In this document: positions 47,986 through 57,437 of the stretch, piece by piece
Position numbering within the stretch: the stretch's first letter is position 1
Layout of the letters: each line of letters begins with the position of its first letter
NCBI GenBank assembly: GCA_900315935.1
Contig: ONBB01000001.1
Coordinates: 124,001 to 188,000, forward strand
From: an uncultured Bacteroidales bacterium
GTDB taxonomy: Bacteria > Bacteroidota > Bacteroidia > Bacteroidales > P3
Direction: 5' to 3'
DNA: 64,000 nucleotides
Made by a program: the position numbers and the translations under genes
The notes under the pieces: generated by a model
What the model was told of the DNA's origin: nothing
The model's input: the letters and a program-made list of their open reading frames with translations, nothing else
The model's database searches: none

Positions 47986-49269
47986 ATGTTTAAGGTTGTA
48001 GGTTGCGCGTTGCTTTTTGCCGGCTTGCTTTTGGCGGCGGGCTGCAGGGAGGAGGGTTTTGTGGTGGATGACGGGAGGGTGGAGCTTTCCTTTTCGTCTG
48101 ACACGCTGACTTTTGACACCGTATTTGCCACCGTCGGCACGGCGACGCGCCGCGTTACGGTTTACAACCGCACGCCCGACCACCTGCGCCTCTCCTCGGT
48201 TACGCTTGAGGGGGGGCGCGCGAGCCGTTTCCGCCTGAATGTGGACGGCGATACGTCGCTGGTGGCGAGGGATATAGAAATTGAGTCGGGCGATAGTGTC
48301 TTCATCTTTGTCCAAGCTCATATCAACCCCAACGACGCGCGGGAGCCTTTCCTGGTGGAGGATGCGATTGTGTTCAGCAACGGGCAGCGGCTGCCGCTGA
48401 CGGCGTGGGGGCGCAATGCGGTGTATCATAGGCTGTTGCCTACGGACAGCACCTGGTTCACGGCTATCGACTGCGAGGGGTGGGACCACACGCTGCCGCA
48501 TGTCTTTGTCGATCCCGCGGCGGTGCTGGAGGGCAACACGTTGACGCTGACGGCGGGCGACGAGCTCTACTTCGCCGACGGTGCGCTGCTGGTGGTCGAC
48601 TCCGCCGCGCGCCTCATCGCACAGGGGACGGCGGAGCGGCCGGTGCTCTTCACGTCGCTGCGCCAGGACGGCTGGTACCGTTTCCTCCCTGGCCAGTGGC
48701 AGACGGTGTGGTTCTACAACCACAGCGTGGGCAACGTGATCGACCACGCCGTGGTGGAGAACGCGGTCGGCGGCCTGCGCGGCTATCCGGGCTCGGAGGT
48801 GCGGGTTACGAACACGGTGGTGCGCAATATGTCGGACTGCGGCATCATCGGCCAGGGTGCGACTATCAGCGGTCGCAACTTGCTGGTCTACGACTGCTAC
48901 GCCTCGCTGACGGTGCTCACGGGCGGCAGCTACGACTTCGCGCAGTGCACCTTTGCCAACTATTGGACTTACAATGTACGCAAGATTGAGACGGTGGTGC
49001 TTTCCAACTGCATGACGACGCAGGGTGGCGTGGTGGGCGGCCACCTGCAGCGTGCCAACTTCGAGGACTGCATTGTCTGGGGCAGCTACCACGGCGGCGA
49101 GCTGCTGCTGAACGCGATTCCGGGCTACGAGATGAACTACAGTTTCCGCAACTGCATCGTGCGCGGCGGCGACCGCGACGAGGACCCCCTGTTCACGGAC
49201 CCGAAGGAAGACGACTACACGCTGCAAGAGGGGAGCCCGGCGGCGGGCATCGGATATTCATTCTATTAA
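47986..49269 (+). CDS. Lipoprotein with right-handed beta-helix fold
   Basis: A 427-residue predicted lipoprotein; the signal peptide ends LLLAAGC. Residues about 30-130 resemble an immunoglobulin-like domain (LTFDTVFATVGTATRRVTVYN). The rest contains parallel beta-helix rungs (VIDHAVVENAVGGLRGY, VTNTVVRNMSDCGIIGQ, FEDCIVWGSYHG) ending with a DPLFTDPKEDDYTLQEGSPA motif common in such families. It may bind a surface glycan. Its start codon and first codons derive from the repeat array just before it. Confidence 0.85.
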   Translation: MFKVVGCALLFAGLLLAAGCREEGFVVDDGRVELSFSSDTLTFDTVFATVGTATRRVTVYNRTPDHLRLSSVTLEGGRASRFRLNVDGDTSLVARDIEIESGDSVFIFVQAHINPNDAREPFLVEDAIVFSNGQRLPLTAWGRNAVYHRLLPTDSTWFTAIDCEGWDHTLPHVFVDPAAVLEGNTLTLTAGDELYFADGALLVVDSAARLIAQGTAERPVLFTSLRQDGWYRFLPGQWQTVWFYNHSVGNVIDHAVVENAVGGLRGYPGSEVRVTNTVVRNMSDCGIIGQGATISGRNLLVYDCYASLTVLTGGSYDFAQCTFANYWTYNVRKIETVVLSNCMTTQGGVVGGHLQRANFEDCIVWGSYHGGELLLNAIPGYEMNYSFRNCIVRGGDRDEDPLFTDPKEDDYTLQEGSPAAGIGYSFY

Positions 49270-49436
49270 AGTTTTTTGGTCGGCCTTCGGCCTCAAAATT
49301 AAAAGAAAATTTATTCAGAAAATATTAAAGTTTTGTGGTCGGCCTTCGGCCTCAAAATTATAAAAAAATTCATTCAGAAAAAAGTTTTGTGGTCGGCCTT
49401 CGGCCTCAAAATTATAAGAAAATTATTGAAAATTGT
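49270..49436 (+). repeat. Three tandem copies of a ~56-base unit before ruvA
   Basis: Units start at about 49270, 49328 and 49382, each AAAGTTTTGTGGTCGGCCTT, CGGCCTCAAAATTA, then an A/T-rich tail ending near ATTCAGAAA. The GGCCTTCGGCC core can form a tiny hairpin. The array fills the entire gap between the lipoprotein gene and ruvA. A frame open through it into ruvA is considered accidental. Confidence 0.85.
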
Positions 49437-49443
49437 TAGAGCA

Positions 49444-50040
49444 ATGTACGAATATTTTGAAGGAAAACTGGCATCGCTGGAGCCCACGCAGGCAGTGGTA
49501 GACTGCGGCGGGGTGGGCTACCTGCTGGAGATCACGTTGAACACCTACGAGTCGCTCCGCAAGGCCGCGGGCGAGGGCGTAAAGCTTTACGCCCACCATG
49601 TGGTGCGTGAGGACGCGCACCAACTCTTCGGCTTCCACGACCTGGCGGAGCGCGAGATGTTCCGCCTCCTGGTGGGGGTGAACGGTGTGGGGAACCAGAC
49701 GGCGCGGGTGATGCTGTCGTCGCTGACGGTGGACCAGCTGCGCAATGCGATCGCTACGCAGGATGTGAAGCTGGTGCAGCGCGTCAAGGGCATCGGTGCG
49801 AAGACGGCGCAGCGCATCGTGCTGGAGCTGGCCGACAAGGTTGGCGGTGTGGGAGTGGGTGCGCAGGTGTCGGGTGCGCAGGTGTCGCCTGCGCGCGACG
49901 AGGCTCTCACGGCGCTCACCATGCTCGGATTCGCAAAGCCTGCGGTGGAGAAACTGCTGCTCGGCACCGAGTGGGTGCATTCCGACGGCTCGGCGATGAC
50001 GGTCGAGGATATCATCAAGGAGGGTCTGCGGAGGCTCTGA
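49444..50040 (+). CDS. ruvA: Holliday junction branch-migration protein RuvA
   Basis: A 198-residue protein that binds four-way DNA junctions and loads RuvB. The N-terminal OB fold starts MYEYFEGKLASLEPTQAVVDCGGVGY; the tandem helix-hairpin-helix motifs are in MFRLLVGVNGVGNQTARVML and LVQRVKGIGAKTAQRIVLEL. The C-terminal domain (DEALTALTMLGFAKPAVEKL) contacts RuvB. The ATG at 49444 is the family start. RuvA directly before sprA is an arrangement I recall from other Bacteroidota. Confidence 0.95.
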   Translation: MYEYFEGKLASLEPTQAVVDCGGVGYLLEITLNTYESLRKAAGEGVKLYAHHVVREDAHQLFGFHDLAEREMFRLLVGVNGVGNQTARVMLSSLTVDQLRNAIATQDVKLVQRVKGIGAKTAQRIVLELADKVGGVGVGAQVSGAQVSPARDEALTALTMLGFAKPAVEKLLLGTEWVHSDGSAMTVEDIIKEGLRRL

Positions 50041-50151
50041 TGCCCCGCCTCCATCTGGCAGCGTTTCCTTCGGCGGATAGTGATTATGTGTTGTAATTCA
50101 CTGAAGTTGAGAAGGATGTGTTTCTGTTGTTTTTTTTCTCTAGCCATTACT

Positions 50152-50222
50152 GTACCATAAGCTACCATATCCTTCCAGTGCCTTTGTATTCCCCTACCGT
50201 TCCCCTACCATTCCCCTAGGGA
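50152..50222. repeat. Dispersed 11-nt-period element, copy E
   Basis: TACCATAAGCTACCATATCC, TTCCAGTGCCTTTGTA, then three TTCCCCTACCN-type cells ending CCCTAG. It lies between ruvA and sprA, 97 bases before the proposed sprA start. Confidence 0.9.
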
Positions 50223-50318
50223 ACCCGGGTGGATGGGGTGGAAAAAATGTGTCATTTTTATATTCGCGTACAATATAAGGGGCGAGGTTGCGTTTATGGT
50301 GGGTTAAAACAGTCTGAA

Positions 50319-53300
50319 TTGAAGGTCCGCCATATACTGACAGTGCTGCTGATGCTGCTGTTGCCCACGCTGGTGTGTGGGCAGGCGGACTCGGTGGATT
50401 ATAGGCCGATGGGTTCGGGTTATGAGCCGTCGTCGATTACGACGGTGGTGGAGTATGATGTGGAGTCGCGGTCGTATGTGCGAGTGCGGAAGCTGGGGGA
50501 TATGGTATTGAGCCGGGAGTGGATGACGATGCAGGAGTATCAGGACTGGCAGATGGAGGAGCTGATGCGGCAGTACTGGACGGAAAAGGTGAGCGGCACG
50601 CCGCTGGACGCGCCGGACGAGGGTCTGCTGAGCAAGATACCGGGTTTCGCGCAGATTACGCAGAAGCTGGGTATGCTGGACGACAAGCCGCTGATTTCGG
50701 TGGATCCGTCGGGGACGGTGGAGCTGACGTTCCAGCTGGTAAACAATTACCGGAACGATCCGCAGCGCGATGCGTCGGAGCGTTCGGTTACGACGTTTGA
50801 TTTCGACGAGAATATCCAAGTGAACCTGAATGCGAAGATTGGGGACATACTGGATTTTTCAATCAATCAGAATACGAAAGCGACGTTCGATTTCGAGAAT
50901 CAAAAGAAGCTGAAGTACGAGGGTAAGGAGGATGATATACTGCAGTTGTTGGAGGCGGGTGATGTGTCGTTTCCGCTGGGTACGACGTTGATCAGGGGGA
51001 GCCAGCAGCTGTTCGGTTTCCATACGAAGATGAAGTTCGGGAAGCTGAGCATCGACGCTGTGGTGAGCCAGAAGGAGACGTCGACGGAGAATATGCGTGT
51101 GCAGGGAGGTGCGAGCAGCCACGAGTTCGAGATCAGGGCTGACGAGTACGAGGAGAACCGGCATTATTTCATCGGGCAGTATTTCTATGAGAACTATAAC
51201 GGTGCGATGAGCACGCTGCCGGTGGTGAACAGCAATGTGCGTATTTTGAGGATGGAGGTGTGGCGGACGAATGTGGGTGCAGCGGTTACGCAGAACCGGA
51301 ACCTGGTGGCGCTGACGGATTTGGGGGAGAGTGCGCCGTCGAATCCGCGAGTGACGGGTTACGGCAACCGTTATCCGTCGAACAGTGCGAACAACCTGTT
51401 GCAGGTTGTGGATCCCCGGGCGGTGCGGAGCGTGAATTCGGTTACGTCGCACATGCAGGGGCTGGGAATGGTGGCCGGTGCGGACTATGAGAAGGTGGAG
51501 AGTGCGCGGTTGCTGAATGCGAATGAGTATACGTTCAACCGCCAGTTGGGATTCATCACGCTGAACCAGCCGCTGGCGAATGACCAGGTGTTGGCGGTGG
51601 CGTATCAGTACCAGGTGGTGGGTGATACGAATGTGTATCAGGTGGGAGAGTTGACGACTGACGGTGTGAATGACCCGAACACGCTGGTGGTGAAGTTGCT
51701 GAAGGGTACGGCAGTGGATACGCGGAGTCCGTTGTGGCGGTTGATGATGAAGAATGTGTATTTCCTGAAGAGCAGCCAGTTGAGCCGTGAGGGTTTCCGG
51801 CTGAATGTGTTGTACGAGGGTGGGGAAGGCGGCGTCGGAGTTGGCTTTTTCACGGAGGGTCCGAAGGAGGGCGTGCCGCTGATAGAGGTGTTCGGGTTGG
51901 ACCGTATGGACGGGAGCCAGAGTTATTATTATGCGGACGGAGTGTTCGACTGGTTTGATTCGGCGGCGTTCAAGGGAGGTATAATCCAGGCTTCGACGGG
52001 TAGGGTGTTTTTCCCGTATGTGGAGCCGTTCGGAAGGGATTTGCGCGAGATGCTGGGAGGTGGTGAGTTTGCGGAGCGGGTGTGTTTCGATTCGCTGTAC
52101 ACGATGACGCAGGCGCTGGCGCGCCAGTATGCGGAGAGGAACAGGTTTTATCTGGAGGGGTATTATACGTCGAGTGTGAGCGGCGAGATTTCGCTGGGGT
52201 ACAGTGTTGCGCAGGGGAGTGTGAGGGTTACGGCCGGGGGTATGCCGCTGGTGGAGAATGTAGACTATACGGTGGATTATACGATGGGTACGGTGCGGAT
52301 TATCAACGAAAGTATTTTGTCGTCGAATACGCCGATCAGTGTGAGTTCGGAGAATAATTCGTTCAGTATGACGACGAAGCGTATGCTGGGTCTGCATCTG
52401 GACTATGAGGTGGAGCGTGATTTCCGGGTGGGGGCGACGTGGATGAACCTGCATGAGCGGCCGATGATGCTGAAGAACAGTTTCGGGGAGGAGCCGACGT
52501 CGAATATGATATGGGGTCTGGATGTGGAGTACAGTCATGAGGTGCCGTGGGTTACGAAGATGATGGATATGCTGCCTGGGATTTCGACGAAGGCTGAGTC
52601 GAGGCTGACGCTGCAGGCGGAGTTTGCGCATTTTGTACCCGGTATGTCGCGGACGGGTGCGAGCGAGAGCGGGGTGTCGTATGTGGATGATTTCGAGGGA
52701 GCGGAGAGCAGTATCAGCCTGACGGCGGTGAATTCGTGGTTTCTGGCGAGCACGCCGCAGGACTGGCGTGAGCCGATGGGGCTGTTCCCAGAGACGGCGC
52801 CGGGGAGCGGGCTGGCGTATGGTTTCAACAGGGCGAAGCTGGCGTGGTACCGGATCAGCAATGATTTCTATTATGGTTCGAACCGTCCGGGGAATATTAC
52901 GGACGATGATTTGTCGCAGCCGTATGCGAGGCGTATCTATGAGCAGGAGGTGTTTCCGAACAAGGACCGTGTGGCTGGCCAGCCGACGTATGTGTATGAG
53001 TTGAATCTGGCGTATTATCCTGAGGAGAGGGGTCCGTACAATTATGATGTGGGTCCGACGGGTTACAGTGCGGGTGTGGCTGAGGATGGCCGGTTGCTGG
53101 ATGCGGGGAGCCGCTGGGGCGGTATTATGCGCAAGTTGGACTATACGGATTTCGAGACGCAGAATGTGGAGACGATTGAGTTCTGGCTGATGGATCCGTT
53201 CATTGAGAATCCGGAGCACAGGGGTGGCAAGTTGTATATCAACCTTGGGGATGTGAGTGAGGATATATTGCGCGACGGTAGGAAAGGTTTTGAGAACGGT

Positions 53301-56300
53301 TTGCCGACGGGGCCGGAGGTGGAAGGTGTGGACACGACGATATGGGGCCGAGTGCCGAACACGCAGCCGATAGTGAATGCGTTCGACAATGACGCGGGAG
53401 CGCGTATGTACCAGGATGTGGGATACGACGGGCTTGGGTCGACGAACGGGTTGGAGGACGAGCAGAGTTTCTTTGGGTGGTACCTGGAGGCGATAGCGCA
53501 GCGGCACGGTGTGGGGAGCGAGGCGTACCAGCGTGCGCTGGCGGATCCGTCGAGTGATGATTTCCGTTATTTCCGTTCGTCGTATTATGACGAGAGGGAT
53601 GTGAAGATTACGGACCGATACAAGCTGTATAACAATCCGGAGGGCAATTCGCCGGTGGAGGAGAACAGCGAGGAGGATTATATGACGTCGGCGTCGGCGT
53701 ATCCGAATGTGGAGGATATCAACAGGGACAATACGCTGAGCGAGGCAGAGAATTATTATCAGTATGTGGTGGACCTTGAGCCGGGCCGTATGGTGGTTGG
53801 GGAGAATTATATTGTGGATATACAGGAGGCGCGGGATGTGCAGCTGGCGAATGGTGAGTATACGAGTTGCAAGTGGTACCAGTTCAGGATACCGATAAGA
53901 GAGCCTGACAGCAAGGTGGGTAATATCAACGGGTTCCAGTCAATCAGGTTTATGCGTATGTTCCTGAGGCAGTTTGAGGAGCCTGTGATATTGCGTTTTG
54001 CGACGCTGGATTTGGTGTATTCGACGTGGCGGAAATATACGGAGGATTTGTTGCAGCCGGGTGATTATGCGACGGGGGCGGAGGGGAGCACGTTGTTCAA
54101 TATATCGACGGTGAACATCGAGGAGAACGGGAGCCGGCAGCCTGTGCCGTATGTGTTGCCGCCGGGGATAGAGCGTGAGGAGTGGTATTCGTCGGGTAAC
54201 AGTTCGATGCGGCTGAACGAGCAGTCGATAGCGCTGGATGTGGACGGTCTGGGGAGCGGTGATGCGCGTGCGATATACCGTTCGACGAGTTATGATTTGC
54301 GGCAGTACGGGCATATGAAGATGTTTGTGCACGCGGAGCAGAAGTATGCGGAGGAGGGTCTTGAGGATGACGACATGGTGCTGTTTGTGCGCCTGGGTAG
54401 CGACTATACGAGTAATTACTATGAGTATGAGATGCCGCTGAAGCTGACGCCGTGGTATACGCCGGCGGACGATGCGTATGCGATATGGCCGCGGGAGAAT
54501 GATGTGGACATTGACTTGCAGCGGATGGTGCAGTTGAAGACGAACCGCAATAGCCGCATCCGAGCGGGCGAGGGCGGTTATTCGCCGTCGCTACTGTATT
54601 CGGAGGTGGTAGGCGGGAGGAAGTATACGGTGCTGGGAACTCCGAATCTGGGCAAGGTGAAGGTGATAATGATAGGTGTGCGGAATCCGAAGAAAGAGAG
54701 TCTGACGGACGGGAACAATATGCTGCCGAAGTCGGCGGTGGTGTGGGTCAATGAGTTGCGTTTGAGCGACTACAGGAACAAGGGAGGCTGGGCTGCGATG
54801 GCGCTGGCGCGGACGAATTTGGCGGATGTAGGCAACCTGCAGCTCTATGGGTCGTACACGACGGCGAATTTCGGCAACTTGGAGGATCCGCTGATAAAGG
54901 AGGAGTTGGTGAATACGTTCACGTTCCAGAGCACACTTGATTTGGAGTTGGGCAAATTCCTGCCGGAGGATTGGGGGGTGCGTATTCCGTTCTATCTTGA
55001 CTATAACCGCGAGATAGGGAGCCCGGAGTATAATCCGTACAATCCCGATGTGCTGTTGAGCGACGACCTGGCGACGTATGGGACGGAGGCGGAACGCGAC
55101 AGTGTGCGCCAGATGACGCAGCGGAGGCGTTCGACGACGAACCTGACGCTGGCGAATGTGAAGAAGGAGCGGACGGGTAAGGGTGCGCTGAAGCCGCATT
55201 TCTATGATATTGAGAATTTCTCGTTTTCATACGCGTACAGCCGTGAGCGTTCGAGCGACGACGAGGTGGAGAGTTTCAGCAAGGATCAGCACCGTGGAGG
55301 CTTCTCCTACAGCTATGCTCCGAAGGCGGAGCCAGTGAAGCCGTTCGACAAGGTGAAGTTGTTCAAGGGTAAGAACTGGCGCATATTGAAGGAGTTCAAT
55401 TTCTATTATATGCCGAAGAGCGTCAACTTCAGCACTGAGGTGTATCGCGACTTTGAGGAGACACTGCTACGGAACAAGAGTGCGGCGCTGATTATTATCA
55501 AGCCGACGTATTTCAAGCAGTTCTCGTGGCAGCGAAGCTATGGGTTGAACTATGACTTGATGCGCACGTTCAGGATACAGTACTCGGCCAATGCGGATGC
55601 GCGCATCGACGAGCCGATAGGGCGTATAGAGACGTCGTCGGCGAGCGATTCGATATGGCGTTCGATAGCCCGAGGGGGTACGATGCAGAATTTCCAGCAG
55701 TCGATAACGGCCAGCTACGAGTTGCCAGTCAACAAGTTGCCGTATATGGACTTTTTGCGTGCACCGCTGAGCTACCGCACGAACTATACCTACCAGGGCA
55801 CGACGCCGGCTTTGCAGTCGATGGGCGGAGTGCTGCAGTCGTCGAATACGTTCCAGGCGTCGGCGACGGCGGATTTCAAAATGCTGTACAACAAGTCGAA
55901 GCTGCTGAAGGAGGTGTGGTCGACCAATCCACCGCGGAAGCCAGCGAAGCCTGCGCCCAAGGCACAGGCGGGCAATATGAGCAAGAAGGACTCCATAGCT
56001 ATGGCTGACAGCCTGCGGCATGAGCGGCTTATGGAGGTGCTCAAGAGTGTGCGCAATGCGGCGCTGCGCATCGTTACCAGTGTGCGCGACATCAGCCTGC
56101 AGTACAACCATACCACAGGGAGCCGCCTGCCGGGCTATATGGGCGAGCCGATGTTTGTGGGGCTGGACAGCCGCAACCGCTGGACCCCAGGGTTGGGCTA
56201 TATCCTCGGATACGATATCGATGTGGTGGAGGATCTGCGCGCCTACGACCTGCTCTCGCGCGACACCCTCTTCAACGCGCCCCACGAGATGAGCGGCGTC

Positions 56301-57431
56301 AACACCCTCTCGCTGCAGGCCAACGTCGAGCCCTTGCGCGACTTCAAGATTGTGGTCAATGCCACACGCAACTATACCACACGGGACGAGTATTTCTACA
56401 AATACATGTCGGACTACGACGAGGTGTACGGCCCGATTTCGCGCACCATGACGGGTAACTTCACCACCACCACGTGGAGTTTCGCCACCGCCTTCACCGA
56501 TGCCGACGAGCTGTTTGCCCGCTTCCTGGACAACCGCATGGTGGTGGCCCAGCGGCTGGCGTCAGCCAATCCCGACCCGTACAGCGACCAGCTGGTGCTG
56601 GACACGATGAACGGGCAGTACTATCCCGCCGGCTACAGCGCCAACTCGCAGACGGTGCTGCTGACCTCCTTCCTCGCCACCTACCTGGGCAAGGACCCCG
56701 GCAGCCACAGTTTCTCGCCGTTCACGGGCTTCCCGCTGCCCAACTGGAATGTGAACTACAACGGACTCAACAAGGTGCAGCTGCTCAAGAAGTGGTTCAC
56801 CAACATCACCCTCTCGCACCGTTACTCCTCCACCTACACCATCGGCAACTTCTATACCGACGCGGCCATAGGGGCAGCGGACGGGTATGACTACGGTGTC
56901 GAGACGGTGCTCAACAATGTGGGCGACTACATTCCGCCGGTCAGCATGGAGGGGGTGCAGATATCGGAGCAGTTCAATCCGCTGATACGGGTGTCGGTCA
57001 ATATGGTCAACAGCTTCCAGTTCAACCTCTCCATCCAGAAGAACCGCACGCTGCAGCTCTCCTTCGCCAACAACCAGCTGACCGAGACCACCCGCGACGG
57101 CATCACCTTCGGTGCCGGCTACCGCATCAAGAATGTCGAGTTCGACGTGCACTTCGCCGACCGCACCCACCACCTCAAGAGCGACATCGTGCTGCAGCTC
57201 AACCTGACCTACAACGACAACATGACCACCATCCGCAAAATCAACCAGAACCTCTCGCAGGTGTCGTCGGGAGCCTCGGTGTGGATGGCTGAGCTCAGCG
57301 GCGAGTACGCCCTCACACAGAGCCTCACCCTCAAGGCGTTCTTCCAGACCAATATCAACACCCCCTATATTTCCAATGCCTATCCCAACTCGACTACCAA
57401 GGGTGGCTTCACCGTCCGTTTCTCATTCTAG
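50319..57431 (+). CDS. sprA: T9SS outer-membrane translocon SprA (Sov)
   Basis: A protein of about 2370 residues, the giant single-chain barrel through which T9SS cargo crosses the outer membrane. Length and repeated barrel-strand patterns fit SprA. Recognisable segments include GTVELTFQLVNNYRNDP near the N-terminus, FVPGMSRTGASESGVSYVDDFEGAESS in the middle, and the C-terminal TTKGGFTVRFSF. The frame is open from an ATG at 50229, but the signal peptide (KVRHILTVLLMLLLPTLVCGQ) begins at a TTG at 50319, which I take as the start. A weak -7-like box (TATATTCG, 50259-50266) lies between the two. Codon use shifts from G/T-ending in the 5' two-thirds to C-ending near the 3' end. Confidence 0.93.
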   Translation: MKVRHILTVLLMLLLPTLVCGQADSVDYRPMGSGYEPSSITTVVEYDVESRSYVRVRKLGDMVLSREWMTMQEYQDWQMEELMRQYWTEKVSGTPLDAPDEGLLSKIPGFAQITQKLGMLDDKPLISVDPSGTVELTFQLVNNYRNDPQRDASERSVTTFDFDENIQVNLNAKIGDILDFSINQNTKATFDFENQKKLKYEGKEDDILQLLEAGDVSFPLGTTLIRGSQQLFGFHTKMKFGKLSIDAVVSQKETSTENMRVQGGASSHEFEIRADEYEENRHYFIGQYFYENYNGAMSTLPVVNSNVRILRMEVWRTNVGAAVTQNRNLVALTDLGESAPSNPRVTGYGNRYPSNSANNLLQVVDPRAVRSVNSVTSHMQGLGMVAGADYEKVESARLLNANEYTFNRQLGFITLNQPLANDQVLAVAYQYQVVGDTNVYQVGELTTDGVNDPNTLVVKLLKGTAVDTRSPLWRLMMKNVYFLKSSQLSREGFRLNVLYEGGEGGVGVGFFTEGPKEGVPLIEVFGLDRMDGSQSYYYADGVFDWFDSAAFKGGIIQASTGRVFFPYVEPFGRDLREMLGGGEFAERVCFDSLYTMTQALARQYAERNRFYLEGYYTSSVSGEISLGYSVAQGSVRVTAGGMPLVENVDYTVDYTMGTVRIINESILSSNTPISVSSENNSFSMTTKRMLGLHLDYEVERDFRVGATWMNLHERPMMLKNSFGEEPTSNMIWGLDVEYSHEVPWVTKMMDMLPGISTKAESRLTLQAEFAHFVPGMSRTGASESGVSYVDDFEGAESSISLTAVNSWFLASTPQDWREPMGLFPETAPGSGLAYGFNRAKLAWYRISNDFYYGSNRPGNITDDDLSQPYARRIYEQEVFPNKDRVAGQPTYVYELNLAYYPEERGPYNYDVGPTGYSAGVAEDGRLLDAGSRWGGIMRKLDYTDFETQNVETIEFWLMDPFIENPEHRGGKLYINLGDVSEDILRDGRKGFENGLPTGPEVEGVDTTIWGRVPNTQPIVNAFDNDAGARMYQDVGYDGLGSTNGLEDEQSFFGWYLEAIAQRHGVGSEAYQRALADPSSDDFRYFRSSYYDERDVKITDRYKLYNNPEGNSPVEENSEEDYMTSASAYPNVEDINRDNTLSEAENYYQYVVDLEPGRMVVGENYIVDIQEARDVQLANGEYTSCKWYQFRIPIREPDSKVGNINGFQSIRFMRMFLRQFEEPVILRFATLDLVYSTWRKYTEDLLQPGDYATGAEGSTLFNISTVNIEENGSRQPVPYVLPPGIEREEWYSSGNSSMRLNEQSIALDVDGLGSGDARAIYRSTSYDLRQYGHMKMFVHAEQKYAEEGLEDDDMVLFVRLGSDYTSNYYEYEMPLKLTPWYTPADDAYAIWPRENDVDIDLQRMVQLKTNRNSRIRAGEGGYSPSLLYSEVVGGRKYTVLGTPNLGKVKVIMIGVRNPKKESLTDGNNMLPKSAVVWVNELRLSDYRNKGGWAAMALARTNLADVGNLQLYGSYTTANFGNLEDPLIKEELVNTFTFQSTLDLELGKFLPEDWGVRIPFYLDYNREIGSPEYNPYNPDVLLSDDLATYGTEAERDSVRQMTQRRRSTTNLTLANVKKERTGKGALKPHFYDIENFSFSYAYSRERSSDDEVESFSKDQHRGGFSYSYAPKAEPVKPFDKVKLFKGKNWRILKEFNFYYMPKSVNFSTEVYRDFEETLLRNKSAALIIIKPTYFKQFSWQRSYGLNYDLMRTFRIQYSANADARIDEPIGRIETSSASDSIWRSIARGGTMQNFQQSITASYELPVNKLPYMDFLRAPLSYRTNYTYQGTTPALQSMGGVLQSSNTFQASATADFKMLYNKSKLLKEVWSTNPPRKPAKPAPKAQAGNMSKKDSIAMADSLRHERLMEVLKSVRNAALRIVTSVRDISLQYNHTTGSRLPGYMGEPMFVGLDSRNRWTPGLGYILGYDIDVVEDLRAYDLLSRDTLFNAPHEMSGVNTLSLQANVEPLRDFKIVVNATRNYTTRDEYFYKYMSDYDEVYGPISRTMTGNFTTTTWSFATAFTDADELFARFLDNRMVVAQRLASANPDPYSDQLVLDTMNGQYYPAGYSANSQTVLLTSFLATYLGKDPGSHSFSPFTGFPLPNWNVNYNGLNKVQLLKKWFTNITLSHRYSSTYTIGNFYTDAAIGAADGYDYGVETVLNNVGDYIPPVSMEGVQISEQFNPLIRVSVNMVNSFQFNLSIQKNRTLQLSFANNQLTETTRDGITFGAGYRIKNVEFDVHFADRTHHLKSDIVLQLNLTYNDNMTTIRKINQNLSQVSSGASVWMAELSGEYALTQSLTLKAFFQTNINTPYISNAYPNSTTKGGFTVRFSF

Positions 57432-57437
57432 ACCACA

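Noticed and set aside
49270-49436. The tandem units, and the spacer word arrays, as CRISPR arrays.
   Set aside because: Repeats are adjacent or separated by near-identical DNA rather than unique spacers of constant length, and no cas gene is present.
49333-49443. Upstream extension of ruvA through the tandem units (WSAFGLKII repeated).
   Set aside because: The added peptide is just the translated tandem repeat; RuvA homologues begin at MYEYFEG.
50859-53507. An 882-codon antisense frame in sprA and a 793-codon antisense frame at 3098-5479.
   Set aside because: Arg/His/Leu-rich or low-complexity products with no domains, lying entirely over well-supported sense genes.
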